64,000 bases of DNA from CAZJHX01 sp964545715 (GCA_964545715.1 CAZJHX010000002.1:1-64000); one strand, 5' to 3'; positions 18,596 to 28,749 are shown, counted from the first letter of the stretch. Notes: generated by a model from the sequence alone, not told the origin. Program-made: numbers and translations.

Positions 18596-19918
18596 TCAGG
18601 CGGTTTCGAGATCGATAATCCGGTCTTCGAACTTACCGATCCTGTCGTCCAATCGGTCGATGTTTTCGTCGATGCGATCGATCCAGTTGTCGATGCCGTC
18701 GCCAAAGCCCTCCTTGTAGTCCGAGATCACGTCCAGTCGGTCGACGTTGCCCTCTTTTGTCAGGATGCGCTGCCGGATGTTGCCGATCCTCTGGTCCAGT
18801 CGAAGGATCTGCGCGCTGATGTCGCCGCTGAACTCGGTGCCCAGGATGCGCTCGCGAATGACCCCGATGCGGTCGTCGACCTCCTCCACGCGCTCGAAGT
18901 CCTTCTCGATCCCGACCTCCAGCACGTCGTATCGCTTCTCGACGCGCTCGACGACCTTGTCGCCCTTGTCCGCTTCGTAGAACGCCACGATCTGCGCGTC
19001 CAGCGCCGCCAGGTCATCCAGCTTGACCTCCAACGCGGCTTCAAAGCCGTCGCGTTTGGCCTCCTGCTTGTCGATCTGCCGCTCCATCTTCTTCAGCTTC
19101 TTGGGATCGGCGCCGCCGCCCGTCTCGATGACGGTGTCGATGCGCTCGGCCAGGAAGTCCTGCTCGTCTTCCAGCCGCTCGATGTCGGTGTCGACCTGGT
19201 CGATCTGCACGTCGATGGCGTTCAGCTCGCTGTCCGGCAGGTCGTCGTTTTCGCTGCGACCCTCCAGGTACAGCAGCTTGCGGTTCAGCTGCGCAAGGAC
19301 ACGGGCGTTGCGGTTGAAGGTGATCTCCAGCTCGAGCGTGGCATCCCCGCCCTCATCGACTCGACCGACGCGGTCCAGCACGTCGTCTCGAATATCTTCC
19401 AGGTCCGAGATCTCGTCCCACAGCTTGTCGATCGCCTCGTCATCGGGTTCTTCCGCCTGCTCCAAAAGGTCCGCCGTGGCCTCCTTGGACTCGATCGTGT
19501 TCTGTAAATGTTCGGCATTGGCCGTCAACTGCGCGGAGAGACCCGCAGACCCGCCCTTCTTCAGCGCCTTGTCCTCAATGCGCGCGATTGTGCCCAGCAG
19601 CGCGTCGCGGGCGGTCTCCAAATCCGCTATCTGGGGTCGTAGTTGCGCGATTCGCGCTGTGGTCTTGTCACCGGGCGCGGGCTCGACGAGCAGCTCGTCC
19701 AGCTCGGTGCGCGCCGCCCCTAACTGGGTGTGCACACCGCCCAACTGCTTTTGCAGCTTGCTGATCTTCTTGCCGCCCCTCCCCGGGCTGACCGTTCGCG
19801 CACCTTCCTCGTACGACGACGCGCCCCGGAGCTGCTTACGGACAACGTCCGCCTCCGTCTTGGATTGCGCCGAGCGGGCTTGTGCGCGATACGGCTGGCA
19901 GGGGCTCTGTGTGTACAT
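18596..19918 (-). CDS. Large coiled-coil protein of unknown function
   Basis: A 440-residue hydrophilic protein. After about 60 residues of Gln/Ser/Arg-rich, probably disordered sequence it is almost entirely heptad-patterned Leu/Ile/Val with Glu, Asp, Lys and Arg, indicating long coiled coils. Repeating phrases such as 'RIDENIDRLDDRIGKFEDRI' occur near the end. There is no signal peptide or membrane segment. ATG 19918 is chosen because GGAGG lies eight bases upstream (19927-19931); a longer frame opens at 19963. It lies five bases upstream of nuoA and may be co-transcribed with it. Function not recognised; a scaffold role is only inferred from shape. Confidence 0.72.
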   Translation of the reverse strand: MYTQSPCQPYRAQARSAQSKTEADVVRKQLRGASSYEEGARTVSPGRGGKKISKLQKQLGGVHTQLGAARTELDELLVEPAPGDKTTARIAQLRPQIADLETARDALLGTIARIEDKALKKGGSAGLSAQLTANAEHLQNTIESKEATADLLEQAEEPDDEAIDKLWDEISDLEDIRDDVLDRVGRVDEGGDATLELEITFNRNARVLAQLNRKLLYLEGRSENDDLPDSELNAIDVQIDQVDTDIERLEDEQDFLAERIDTVIETGGGADPKKLKKMERQIDKQEAKRDGFEAALEVKLDDLAALDAQIVAFYEADKGDKVVERVEKRYDVLEVGIEKDFERVEEVDDRIGVIRERILGTEFSGDISAQILRLDQRIGNIRQRILTKEGNVDRLDVISDYKEGFGDGIDNWIDRIDENIDRLDDRIGKFEDRIIDLETA

Positions 19919-19999
19919 GTGTGCGACCTCCGACTCTTCTGACACGTGGGGACCCGACATCACGCAATACGAGTGATGTCGCCCGTCAGATCGGGGTGT

Positions 20000-22099
20000 T
20001 CAGCTGGCCTGGTAGGCGAGCCAGGTCTCCGCGCACAACAGCACAAACAGAGACAGCAGCAGCATCGGCCAGAGGTTGCCGCGGCGTTGGGGCGCTGATT
20101 GTGCCGTGGGCTCATTCACCGCGGCGCCCGGGGTTTTGCGGCCCGATTGCAGGACGCGCTCCACCGTCTCGCGGTCAGCCGGAACCAGCGCCGACTCCTT
20201 GGGGTCGACGTTGACCGCAAAGCGCTGCTCTTCCGCGCCCTGCCGCCGCCGCTGGCGCACGGTGTAGATCCCGGCAAGCTCCGTGTCGTGGAAGCGGACC
20301 TCTCCGACCGCGAGATCCGCACCTGTAAAGCGCACCTGCCGGCCGTCGGGCCGGTTGATCTCGATCTCGTTGACGTCGCGGCCGACCGAGATCGTCCGGG
20401 CATCGCCGACGACCAGGCTGGACGCCCTGTGCTGGTCCAGCCGCGCGCTCAGGTACAGGATCAGCTGCTGCACCAGGGGCAGGTAGCTGGTCTTGAACGG
20501 CAGGTCTGTCCAGTCGCGGTCGACGGTGGTGGTCAGCATCAACACCCGCCCCGCCTCCAAGCGTCGCTGCACCAGCGCCGGCGCGCCGTCCGTGTAGCTC
20601 ATCAGCACCTCGGTATCGGGCGCCGCCGCCGTCTCAAGCAGCACATACCGGTTGATCGGCGCGGTGAAGATGCTGGCGTCAGGCAGGCTGGCAAACACGG
20701 ACAACGCCGCGTGGCTGGTCTCGATGCCCGTCAGAAATTGCGGCTTGTCGCCCGCGCTCTTCACATCGCGTACCGGTAGCGGGATCAGCGGTCGCATCAC
20801 CGTGTTGTACGTGCGCGGGGCCACGTTCTCGCCCGACGTCACAAGCAGGCCCCCGCCGCGCCGCACCCACGACTCCAGCGCGGTCACCTGGGTGCCCTCC
20901 AACTCGGTCACGTTCGCCAGGATCACCACGTCCACATACGCCAGCTGCGCGGGAGTCAGCTCATCGGGCTTCACATACGTCGGGTTCATGCGCGACCCCG
21001 ACTCTCGCGCCGGTCGCAGGGCCGCCCGCAAAAAGAAGGTCTCGTCGCGATGCGGCACCGTTCGCGGCGAGCCGTTCACCACCAGCACGTGTACGCGCCT
21101 CAAAAAGTCGATGACAAACGGCTGCTTGTTGTCCCCGGGCAGCGCATCCGGCGGAATCTCCACCACGCCGCTCGCCGTGCCCACCTCGGGCAGGCGGATG
21201 TTGAACTCTTTGGTCGCGCGCTGCCTGGGCGGCACCTTCACGATGCCCTTGGCCGTCTTCTCCCCCACGCGCACCGTCACGATGTCTTCAAAGCTCTGCG
21301 GCTGGTCGTTCATCACCTCCACCGTCACCAGAACGTCGCGCCCCGAGGCCCCCATCTGCGGCTCTGCGACAACGCCCACGATCGCTGTGTTGTTTCTCAG
21401 CGCCTCGGCGCCGTCCCGCACGTCCACCAGCGTCACGTGAGGCGAGTGCTCCAGCGACCAGGGCCTCCGGATGTGATCCCACTCAGACGCCTGCAGGTCC
21501 GTCAGCACCACGACCTCGCGCAGCGGCTGCCCCGACGCGACCAGAATCTGCTCCGCCAGCCGCAGTGCTCCCTGCATGTCCGCCGTCGCGTGGCTCAGCT
21601 CGATGCTGTCCAGCGCATCGCGCAGCTGGCGCCGGTCGTAGGTCAGTCGATGCGTCAGCGCCTTTGCCGGCGACGTCGCCACCACCACCGCCGCGTCGCT
21701 CTCCGGGCTGAGATCGCTGATGATCGCCTCCGCCCGCGCCAGCGCCCGATCCAGCAGCGTCAGCTCACCCACCTGATAGCTCATCGAAAACGATGTATCG
21801 ACCACCAGCACCACGCTCACAGGCGCCCCAGCCCCCGTCGCAGGCAGCGGCTCCTCGCCCAACACCAGGTATGGCTTGGCAAACGCGATCGGCAGCGCCG
21901 CGATCAGCAGCATCCGAAACAGCAGCAGCAGCCACTGCTTCAGCCGGAGCTTGCGCGCTATCTTCTTGTTGGACAGCAGGATGAACTCGACCGCGGCAAA
22001 GTCGTGCACGCGGGCCCGCCGCCGCATGATCAGGTGCAGAACCAGCGGTATGGCCGCCGCCGCCGCGCCCCACAGATACGCCGGGTTCTCAAACCCCAT
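20000..22099 (-). CDS. BatA/VWA-type membrane protein
   Basis: A 699-residue membrane protein. The N-terminal ~80 residues form the BatA domain (PF07584): 'MGFENPAYLWGAAAAAIPLVLHL', split here by two membrane helices. A von Willebrand factor A domain follows with metal-site motif 'VVDTSFSMS' (D-x-S-x-S). The middle contains a glutamine-amidotransferase-like Rossmann region ('VRRGGGLLVTSGE'), and a C-terminal helix anchors it ('LWPMLLLSLFVLLCAETWLA'). It follows DUF58 and MoxR genes in the standard MoxR-DUF58-BatA order; such modules couple an AAA chaperone to metal-dependent substrate binding at the membrane. The start overlaps the DUF58 gene by 11 bases. Confidence 0.88.
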   Translation of the reverse strand: MGFENPAYLWGAAAAAIPLVLHLIMRRRARVHDFAAVEFILLSNKKIARKLRLKQWLLLLFRMLLIAALPIAFAKPYLVLGEEPLPATGAGAPVSVVLVVDTSFSMSYQVGELTLLDRALARAEAIISDLSPESDAAVVVATSPAKALTHRLTYDRRQLRDALDSIELSHATADMQGALRLAEQILVASGQPLREVVVLTDLQASEWDHIRRPWSLEHSPHVTLVDVRDGAEALRNNTAIVGVVAEPQMGASGRDVLVTVEVMNDQPQSFEDIVTVRVGEKTAKGIVKVPPRQRATKEFNIRLPEVGTASGVVEIPPDALPGDNKQPFVIDFLRRVHVLVVNGSPRTVPHRDETFFLRAALRPARESGSRMNPTYVKPDELTPAQLAYVDVVILANVTELEGTQVTALESWVRRGGGLLVTSGENVAPRTYNTVMRPLIPLPVRDVKSAGDKPQFLTGIETSHAALSVFASLPDASIFTAPINRYVLLETAAAPDTEVLMSYTDGAPALVQRRLEAGRVLMLTTTVDRDWTDLPFKTSYLPLVQQLILYLSARLDQHRASSLVVGDARTISVGRDVNEIEINRPDGRQVRFTGADLAVGEVRFHDTELAGIYTVRQRRRQGAEEQRFAVNVDPKESALVPADRETVERVLQSGRKTPGAAVNEPTAQSAPQRRGNLWPMLLLSLFVLLCAETWLAYQAS

Positions 22100-23021
22100 C
22101 GAGCTCCGGGAGATCCTCTTGCGAGCGCCCCGTCAAAAACGATGTCAGCGCGTTCTCCAGCGGCTCGTTGGTGCGCAGCAGGCGATACGACATGCCCGCC
22201 TCCAGCGACCCGACCCGCAGCTCATTGATGAAGCGCCGCATCTCGCGCAGATAGGTCTTCCGCATCATTCGCGGCTCGGCCAGGATCTCGCGCCCCGTCT
22301 CCAGGCTGCGAAACACGGTCATATCGTGAAACGGAAAGTCGATCTCCCACGGGTCCAGCACCTGCATCAGGTGCACCTGCTGACGGCGCCCCTTCAGCTG
22401 CTTCAGCACGCGAAAGAAGTGCGGGTCGCGATCCAGAAAGTCGCTGAGCACGAACACGATGCCGCGACGCGTCAGCACCTCCGACAGGTGGGTCACGCCC
22501 GCCAACAGGTTGGTCCCGGCCTCCGGCTTCGGCGGGCTCTGCACCATCAGCTCACACAGGTGCATCAAGTGTGTGGAGCGGCTGCGAGGCGGCACGTAGT
22601 TGCGCACGTCCTCATCGGCCAGCGTCAACCCCACCGCGTCCTGCTGTCGCAGCAGCAGATACGCCATCGCCGCCGCCGTCATGCACGCGTAGTCCCACTT
22701 GGACTCCAGCGCATCGGACGATTTGTAGCGCATGGACGCCGAGGCGTCGATCAGCAGCATGGCCGACACGTTGGTCTCCTGCTCGTACTGCTTGACGTAG
22801 TACTTGTCGCTTTTGGCAAAGACCTTCCAGTCGATGTGCCGGATCTCGTCGCCGGGGGCGTAGACCTTGTGCTCGGCAAACTCCACGCTGGCGCCGTGCA
22901 GCGGGCTCTTGTGCAGTCCGGTCAGCGCGCCTTCGGCCGCAAGCCGCGACTTCAACTGCAGTGATTTGATGCGGGCGAGGACATCGGGCTGTAGCAGCCG
23001 GCCGCGATCGGGGGTCGCCAC
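22089..23021 (-). CDS. DUF58 domain protein
   Basis: A 310-residue protein of the DUF58 family, partner of MoxR ATPases. Diagnostic text is 'GALTGLHKSPLHGASVEFAEHKVYAPGDEIRHIDWKVFAKSDKYYVKQYEQET' (read as consecutive short motifs), then 'LLIDASASM', a VWA-like metal site. It lacks the N-terminal membrane helices of longer family members. The start is GTG 23021, seven bases after the MoxR stop. Probably co-transcribed. Confidence 0.9.
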   Translation of the reverse strand: MATPDRGRLLQPDVLARIKSLQLKSRLAAEGALTGLHKSPLHGASVEFAEHKVYAPGDEIRHIDWKVFAKSDKYYVKQYEQETNVSAMLLIDASASMRYKSSDALESKWDYACMTAAAMAYLLLRQQDAVGLTLADEDVRNYVPPRSRSTHLMHLCELMVQSPPKPEAGTNLLAGVTHLSEVLTRRGIVFVLSDFLDRDPHFFRVLKQLKGRRQQVHLMQVLDPWEIDFPFHDMTVFRSLETGREILAEPRMMRKTYLREMRRFINELRVGSLEAGMSYRLLRTNEPLENALTSFLTGRSQEDLPELDGV

Positions 23022-23028
23022 CCTCGTG

Positions 23029-24018
23029 CTACTCCGGGACCTTGTCCAGCAGGTGGTCGATGACCACGCTGGACGTGATGCGCTCGGCCTCGGCGTGGAA
23101 GTTGGGGATGATCCGATGCTTCAGCACGGGCCTGGCCAGCGCCCGGATGTCCTCGATGCCCACCGCATAGCGCCCGTCCAGCAGCGCGCGCGCTTTGCCG
23201 CCGATCACCAGATACTGCGACGCCCGAGGACCGGCTCCCCAGCTGACGTAGTTGCGCACAAAGTCGTCGGCGCCCTCGTCCTCGCTCGGTCGTGTTGACT
23301 GAACCAGCCGTACCGCATAACGCAGCACGTGGTCGGCCGCCGGCACCCGCAATACCATCCTCTGATAGGCCAGGATCTGCTCGGGGCTCAGCACCTTGGC
23401 GACCGGCGCCTGAACGCCGCACGTGGTGGCCTGCACGATGCGAAACTCCTCCTCGGGCTTCGGGTACTCCACGTCCACCGAGAACATGAAGCGGTCCAGC
23501 TGCGCCTCCGGCAGCGGATACGTCCCCTCCTGCTCGATCGGGTTCTGCGTCGCGAACACCAGAAACGGCTGCGGCAGCTTGTGCGTCGTCCCTGCCGCCG
23601 TGACCTCGTACTCCTGCATCGCTTGCAGCAGCGCCGCCTGCGTCTTGGGCGGCGTGCGGTTGACCTCATCGGCCAGCAGGATGTTGGAGAAGATCGGCCC
23701 CTCGATGAACCGGAAGAACCGCTTGCCCGTGGCATGCTCCTCTTCCAGAATCTCGGTCCCCGTGATGTCGGCCGGCATCAGGTCCGGCGTAAACTGGATG
23801 CGCTTGTATTTGAGGTTCAGCGCCTCGGCCAGCGTTGAGATCAGCAGCGTCTTCGCCAGCCCCGGCACGCCGATAAACAGGCAATGACCCTTGGCGAACA
23901 TGCTCACCAGCATCAGCCGGACGACCTCGTCCTGACCTACGATGCGCTTGCGCAGCTCCGCCTCGATCGCCTGCCGGCCCCGCTTGATCTCCTGAACGGC
24001 CGCCAGGGCCTCGTTCAT
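23029..24018 (-). CDS. MoxR family AAA+ ATPase
   Basis: A 329-residue ATPase. It has Walker A 'GVPGLAKT' at residues 50-57, Walker B 'ILLADEVNRTPPKTQ', and the MoxR sensor stretch 'ATQNPIEQEGTYPLPEAQLDR'. The family works as a chaperone or metal-insertion partner with VWA proteins. Here it sits directly upstream of DUF58 and BatA/VWA genes, so these three probably act as one complex. The second MoxR gene of the window (42.7 kb) belongs to a different subgroup. Confidence 0.93.
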   Translation of the reverse strand: MNEALAAVQEIKRGRQAIEAELRKRIVGQDEVVRLMLVSMFAKGHCLFIGVPGLAKTLLISTLAEALNLKYKRIQFTPDLMPADITGTEILEEEHATGKRFFRFIEGPIFSNILLADEVNRTPPKTQAALLQAMQEYEVTAAGTTHKLPQPFLVFATQNPIEQEGTYPLPEAQLDRFMFSVDVEYPKPEEEFRIVQATTCGVQAPVAKVLSPEQILAYQRMVLRVPAADHVLRYAVRLVQSTRPSEDEGADDFVRNYVSWGAGPRASQYLVIGGKARALLDGRYAVGIEDIRALARPVLKHRIIPNFHAEAERITSSVVIDHLLDKVPE

Positions 24019-24082
24019 GTCCTCTTCAGGGCTGGTCCCCCCTGGATTATCTCTTGCCGGGATTTTGTCGTTCAGCGTGGTC

Positions 24083-25654
24083 CTACTCCTGGCCGGCCGT
24101 CAGCAGCAGCTGATGACGACGCTCCATCTCCGCCTCACTCGTTCGTCCCAGCTTGGTCAGCGCTTTGGCCATCAGCTCATGCACCTCGGGGTCAAACGGG
24201 TTGCGACGGATCGCGGCGGCAAGATCGACTCGCGCCGCCTCATAATCGCCGACAGCGAGACGCGCCTTGCCCCGGTACAGATACAACAGCACGTGGTTCG
24301 GGTCTATGGCCAACGCGGGCGTCACCACTTTAACCACGCGCCGATGCTTGCCCTGTTTCAGCAGCGCGGCCGCCAGCTTGGCCGAGATGATCGGCTGTGG
24401 CGCCTTCAACAGCGCCAGGGCTTTGGTGTACTCCTTGGCCGCCGCCTTGAACCGCTTGCGCACCGCCAGCCGGTCGCCCAGATAGCTCAGGTTGCGGGCG
24501 TCCTCCACGATACCGTCGAGCTCGTCCTTGGGCGACGCCTTGTCCTTGAACAGCAGGCGATTGCGCGCTGTGGTCGGCAGCGGCTTCAGGTTGCGCTTGT
24601 ACAGGTAGTTCTTCCACTCCCGCTGGAACCGCTTGAAGCTCTTCTGCACCACGCGCTCCACGGCCTGCCGGTCTGACTTTCCGTCGCGCATCTGATCCAG
24701 CAGCGTGTTGATCGCGTCCACACCGCCCTTGTCGTACAGCAGCTCCATCACCATGAAGACCTCGGCAAAGGCGAGCGCCGCATCCTCCTGCGTCGGCAGC
24801 TTGGCCATCGACGGGCTCATCGCCTCAAAGCGGATCAGCTTGCGGTCCTTCAGCGCGGTGACCAGCAGGTCCTCCGACGTCGGCTCCAGCGTCGCGTTGG
24901 TCGTCTCGCGCCAGCGGTTCTGAAAAAAGCGCGCCATGCCCTCGTGCAGCCAGATAGGCACCGTGTTGCGCGACCGCCGCGTCACCAGCAGGTGGATGTA
25001 CTCGTGCGCCAGCGTATCCAGCCAGTCATAGCCGTACACCAGGGCGCGCGGGCTCACGATCATCAGCCGGTTGTACTTGCACAGCGCGATCGTCCCGGTC
25101 GCCCGGATCTCGGACTCCTTCAGCGGCGACACGTCCGCCAGGTTCGACACCCGGGGATAGATCTCTACGCGAATGGGCTCCGCCGGCCGAAAGCGAAAGA
25201 TCTCGCCCAGTCGCTCATACGCCTGCTCCAGCGCCTGATCGGCGTACCGCACCAGCACCTCGTCCACGCCGGGCGTAAACGCCAGGATGAAGTGCCCGCC
25301 CGACGTCGGGACCTCTTTGAAGTCCTTCACCACGTTGTGCGTGCTGGCATACAGCCCGGCCATCGCAAGCAGCCGCTTGTCGCCCGGCTGCGCCTCGGCC
25401 AGCGGCATGATCAGCGACACCGCCTCCGCGTATCGGCCCCGCAAGAACGCGTGATGCGCCTGCAACCGCATCACCGCCGGGTTGGCGGGACTGGCCGCCG
25501 AAAGGCTGTTGATCTCCTTGCCCGCCGCCTCGATATCCCACGCCGCCAGATGCTTCCACGCCCGCGCCCGCGCGGCCTCCAGGGAGTCCGCCACCGCCGG
25601 GGGCGACGCCAGCAGGGTCGCAAGAACCGTCAACAGTGTGAGTCGGCGCGCCAT
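24083..25654 (-). CDS. Peptidase MA-like metalloprotease with TPR repeats, exported
   Basis: A 523-residue protein with a signal peptide (hydrophobic residues 4-22, Ala-x-Ala cleavage). TPR-like helices flank a central gluzincin domain with 'DTLAHEYIHLLVTRRS' (zinc motif HExxH) followed by 'WLHEGMARFF', where Glu is the third ligand. This is the peptidase-MA family arrangement. The C-terminal TPRs ('LLYLYRGKARLAVGDYEAARVDL') probably bind partners. Its ATG overlaps the DUF4175 stop by one base (TGATG at 25652-25656), so the two are coupled. Probably acts in the periplasm. Confidence 0.86.
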   Translation of the reverse strand: MARRLTLLTVLATLLASPPAVADSLEAARARAWKHLAAWDIEAAGKEINSLSAASPANPAVMRLQAHHAFLRGRYAEAVSLIMPLAEAQPGDKRLLAMAGLYASTHNVVKDFKEVPTSGGHFILAFTPGVDEVLVRYADQALEQAYERLGEIFRFRPAEPIRVEIYPRVSNLADVSPLKESEIRATGTIALCKYNRLMIVSPRALVYGYDWLDTLAHEYIHLLVTRRSRNTVPIWLHEGMARFFQNRWRETTNATLEPTSEDLLVTALKDRKLIRFEAMSPSMAKLPTQEDAALAFAEVFMVMELLYDKGGVDAINTLLDQMRDGKSDRQAVERVVQKSFKRFQREWKNYLYKRNLKPLPTTARNRLLFKDKASPKDELDGIVEDARNLSYLGDRLAVRKRFKAAAKEYTKALALLKAPQPIISAKLAAALLKQGKHRRVVKVVTPALAIDPNHVLLYLYRGKARLAVGDYEAARVDLAAAIRRNPFDPEVHELMAKALTKLGRTSEAEMERRHQLLLTAGQE

Positions 25655-28600
25655 CAGTGAACCAGGGCCTCGTAATACTGCTCGATCAGGCGCCGATAGC
25701 GCGACGGCGCCCGCTCCTTGATCGACCGTAGCAGCTGGTCCCGGAACTCCTTGGGCACCGAGTATCGCTCCGCATCCGGAATGGCGACTTTGTCACGCGA
25801 CACGCCCGTCCGGTCGCGCCCGCCGCCCTTGCCCTTGCCGGAGCGCTTGCCGGTCTGCTCCATGTCCTTGCGCATCGCGTCGAGCTCGTCCAGCGCCTGC
25901 TGCTGGTGCTCGCCCGCCTTGCCGGGCTCATGGCTCTGCAAGCGCGACTCCGACTGCTCCATGCTCTGTTGGGCCTGCTCCAGCCGCTGCTCCGCCTTGG
26001 CGCGCAGTCCCGGCGACCGCTCCAGACGCTTGCCCAGCTTGTCCCGAAAGCGCCCCAGGCGCTCACCGACGCGCTTCTGCCGCTCGGCCAGCCGGTTCAT
26101 CCGCCGCTTCTCACTGCGCTGCAGCAGGTCGTCAGGCGTCGGCATCATCTGCTCCAGCTTTCTGGCGATCGACCGCGCCATCGGCCGCGCTTCACGCAGC
26201 TTGCGCACGTTGCGCTTGCGTCGCGTCACTTTGGGGGTGTTGCCCTGCCGCTCGGCCATCTTCTCGACGCCCAGCTTGGCCTCCTCGTGCAGCGCCTTCA
26301 CGTCCTTGTTCAGCTCGCGCGCGATCTGAAGCGCCTGGTACAGGTCCTCCTGGCTCAACGTCTCCCGCAGGTTCTGAATCTGCTGGCGCACGTCCTCCAC
26401 GGGCTTGACGTCGCGCGCGTGCATGTTCTGCAGGTCCACCTTGGCGACCTTGTTCTGCAGCTCCGCAATCTTCGCCATCTGCTCGGCGATCTGCGGCGCC
26501 AGCTCTTTGCGCACCAACTCGCGCAGCGCGTTGTCGGCGTTCTTCTCCAGCGCCGCCGTGTCGCGATTCACCGAATCATGTCGATGCCGGATCTTATCCA
26601 GGTCCGCCAGCGCCCGCTGGATCTCCGCGTTGCGCTGGTTGTCCTCATCGCCCGCCATCGACTGCATGCTCTCTTCAAACGACGCGCTGACCGCCTCGAT
26701 GTCCTGCCCGATCTGCTCGGCCAGCTTCATGGCCTCGTCGAACCGGCCCTCGCGAATCAGCTCCTGCATCTGCTGAAGCCGGTCCTTCATCGCCGACAGC
26801 CCGTCCATCTCCTCGCCTGGTTCGAACGCGCCCATGTTCATGTTCTGGTGCGGCGTCGGCTTGGCGTTGGAGGCCATGTCCCGGAGCATGCGCTCGATCT
26901 GCTTTTGAACCTGCTTGATCCGCTGCGCCAGCTGCATGCGAAGCGCGGGGTCGTCCGCCGTCTTGAGCTTCTCCAGCAGCTCCACCATCTCGCGCTGGGC
27001 GTCCCTCAGGCTGCGCGCCTGGTCCAGCATACCCTTCTGGTGCTGCTGGTCGATAATGAAGTCCAGCTTGATGATGTCCGCTTCCAGCTGCTCGATGTTG
27101 GAGGTGTTCGACCGGTTCAGCACCACCAGATGGGTCGACCGCTCTTTGCGGCGCGTGTTGGTCACCGCGGCGCGGATGTGGTGGCGCTCCCGCGACTGCA
27201 GCGCCTCGTGGTGCTTCAGCAGCTCTTCCAGGTCCGCCCGGTTGTTCTCGTTGGCCAGCGCATCCTCACGCAGCGCCTCGATCACCTGGCGAAACAGCGT
27301 GATCATGGCGGCCGTGCCCTTGTTGATCTTGGCCTGCCGGTTGACCAGTCGCTCGTACCACTTGGGATCCTGGCGCTCGATGTCGCTCTCCAGCCGATCG
27401 GCCAGCAGGTCCAGCATCCGCTCCAGCAGGCGCCGCTCCTTGTCGATGTTGTCCTTGTGGCGCTCTTCGGGGCTGTGCAGGCGGATGTGGATGCGGCGCG
27501 ACTCGGTGCGCTGCGGCTCCTCCAGCACGGTGTTGTTGTCGTAGACCTCCAGCCAGACGGCGACCGTCTCGCCCGGGATGATGCTGACCTGCTCCAGGTC
27601 GACCACCGCGTTGCCGACGTGGTTGCGGTGGCCCTCCAGACTCGCCACACGACGACGCACCGGGGGCTCGCCGCCGGTCTCCAGGTGCGTCACGACGTCC
27701 ACGCCGGCCAGCCCGTAGTCGTCGGCCGTGGAGAAGTACAGCTTGATGGGCTCGCGGCCCTCGACCTCCAGGTCAGCCACCGGCTGCAGCAGCTCGACGC
27801 GGGGCGGATTGTCCGGCTCCACCTCGAGCGTGCGGCGTGCGCGCTCGACCACACGGGTGCCGTCCGGCTGCTCGATCTCGAAGCGGAAGGCGCCGGCGTG
27901 CTTGATCGTGATCGCGCCCGTCAGGGTGTTGTCTTGTGCCACCTTCAGCGGGATCGGCTCGTCGGACTCGTCGAACACCAGCCACCCTGCGGCCGCCTCT
28001 ACGAGCGAGCGGGTGCGCAGGTGCACGCGGGTGCCGACCAGCGCAGTGAGGTCCCCCGCCGTGTTGCGCAGCACGCGAGACGGCAGCTTTGTATAGGCGG
28101 GGTACGACAGCGTGTAGGTGATGTCGCCCACGACCACGTCGCGCTCCTCCACGCCCTGCTCGACGCCGCCCGCTGCGGCCGTGGGACCGTGCATCAGCAG
28201 GTTGGCTCCCTGGGCAAAGGGCTCGGGGAACACCAGTACGGCGCCCGCCAGCACTGTCGCGACCACCGCCAGCGCCTGCGCGAATCGACGAGGGCGGCGC
28301 CAGGAGACCACAGCGTCGGGCTCGACGCGGCGCAGCTTGGAGGCCGTGTCCTCCGCCAGCGCGCCGATGAGTCCCAGCGAAAAGCGGCCTGATTGTGTGA
28401 TGTCGTCCAGCTGGTCTTGAAGCTCGACGCAGGAGAGCACGCCGGCCTTCATCTGGGGTAGCGACGCCTCGACCCGGCGCGCAACGGCGGTGTCTCGGCG
28501 CAGATGTCGCCAGGGCAGGATCAAAGAGCGGACGACCACGATCGCCGCGCCCAGGCCGATCGCGCCCAGGCCCAGATCACGGATCAACTCGGCGCGTGCG

Positions 28601-28749
28601 GGGGCACCTATCCACGCGACCAGGACCGCGGCAGCGCTGAAGCTCACGATGATCAGGCCCAGCAGCCCGGCGGTCTCGGCGGCCTGCGCGAGTCCCAGGC
28701 GGCGGCGCACCTGAGCCAGGAAGTGCCGGATTTCATGGAAGGACGCCAT
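25654..28749 (-). CDS. DUF4175 family membrane/coiled-coil protein
   Basis: A 1031-residue protein. Two membrane helices lie in the first ~110 residues and a third near residue 190. A beta-rich extracytoplasmic region follows, with Ig-like phrases such as 'PPRVELLQPVADLEVEGREP'. The last ~600 residues are long charged coiled coil rich in Gln, Glu, Arg and Met, ending in 'RYRRLIEQYYEAL'. This matches DUF4175, often found beside MoxR/BatA genes. ATG 28749 is preferred over a longer frame opening at 28821, since it starts just before the membrane helices. First gene of the minus-strand cluster running towards nuoA. Confidence 0.84.
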   Translation of the reverse strand: MASFHEIRHFLAQVRRRLGLAQAAETAGLLGLIIVSFSAAAVLVAWIGAPARAELIRDLGLGAIGLGAAIVVVRSLILPWRHLRRDTAVARRVEASLPQMKAGVLSCVELQDQLDDITQSGRFSLGLIGALAEDTASKLRRVEPDAVVSWRRPRRFAQALAVVATVLAGAVLVFPEPFAQGANLLMHGPTAAAGGVEQGVEERDVVVGDITYTLSYPAYTKLPSRVLRNTAGDLTALVGTRVHLRTRSLVEAAAGWLVFDESDEPIPLKVAQDNTLTGAITIKHAGAFRFEIEQPDGTRVVERARRTLEVEPDNPPRVELLQPVADLEVEGREPIKLYFSTADDYGLAGVDVVTHLETGGEPPVRRRVASLEGHRNHVGNAVVDLEQVSIIPGETVAVWLEVYDNNTVLEEPQRTESRRIHIRLHSPEERHKDNIDKERRLLERMLDLLADRLESDIERQDPKWYERLVNRQAKINKGTAAMITLFRQVIEALREDALANENNRADLEELLKHHEALQSRERHHIRAAVTNTRRKERSTHLVVLNRSNTSNIEQLEADIIKLDFIIDQQHQKGMLDQARSLRDAQREMVELLEKLKTADDPALRMQLAQRIKQVQKQIERMLRDMASNAKPTPHQNMNMGAFEPGEEMDGLSAMKDRLQQMQELIREGRFDEAMKLAEQIGQDIEAVSASFEESMQSMAGDEDNQRNAEIQRALADLDKIRHRHDSVNRDTAALEKNADNALRELVRKELAPQIAEQMAKIAELQNKVAKVDLQNMHARDVKPVEDVRQQIQNLRETLSQEDLYQALQIARELNKDVKALHEEAKLGVEKMAERQGNTPKVTRRKRNVRKLREARPMARSIARKLEQMMPTPDDLLQRSEKRRMNRLAERQKRVGERLGRFRDKLGKRLERSPGLRAKAEQRLEQAQQSMEQSESRLQSHEPGKAGEHQQQALDELDAMRKDMEQTGKRSGKGKGGGRDRTGVSRDKVAIPDAERYSVPKEFRDQLLRSIKERAPSRYRRLIEQYYEALVH

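Noticed and set aside
18596..19918. The coiled-coil gene as nuoE or another complex I subunit
   Set aside because: It has no thioredoxin-like or iron-sulfur cysteines and is coiled coil throughout.
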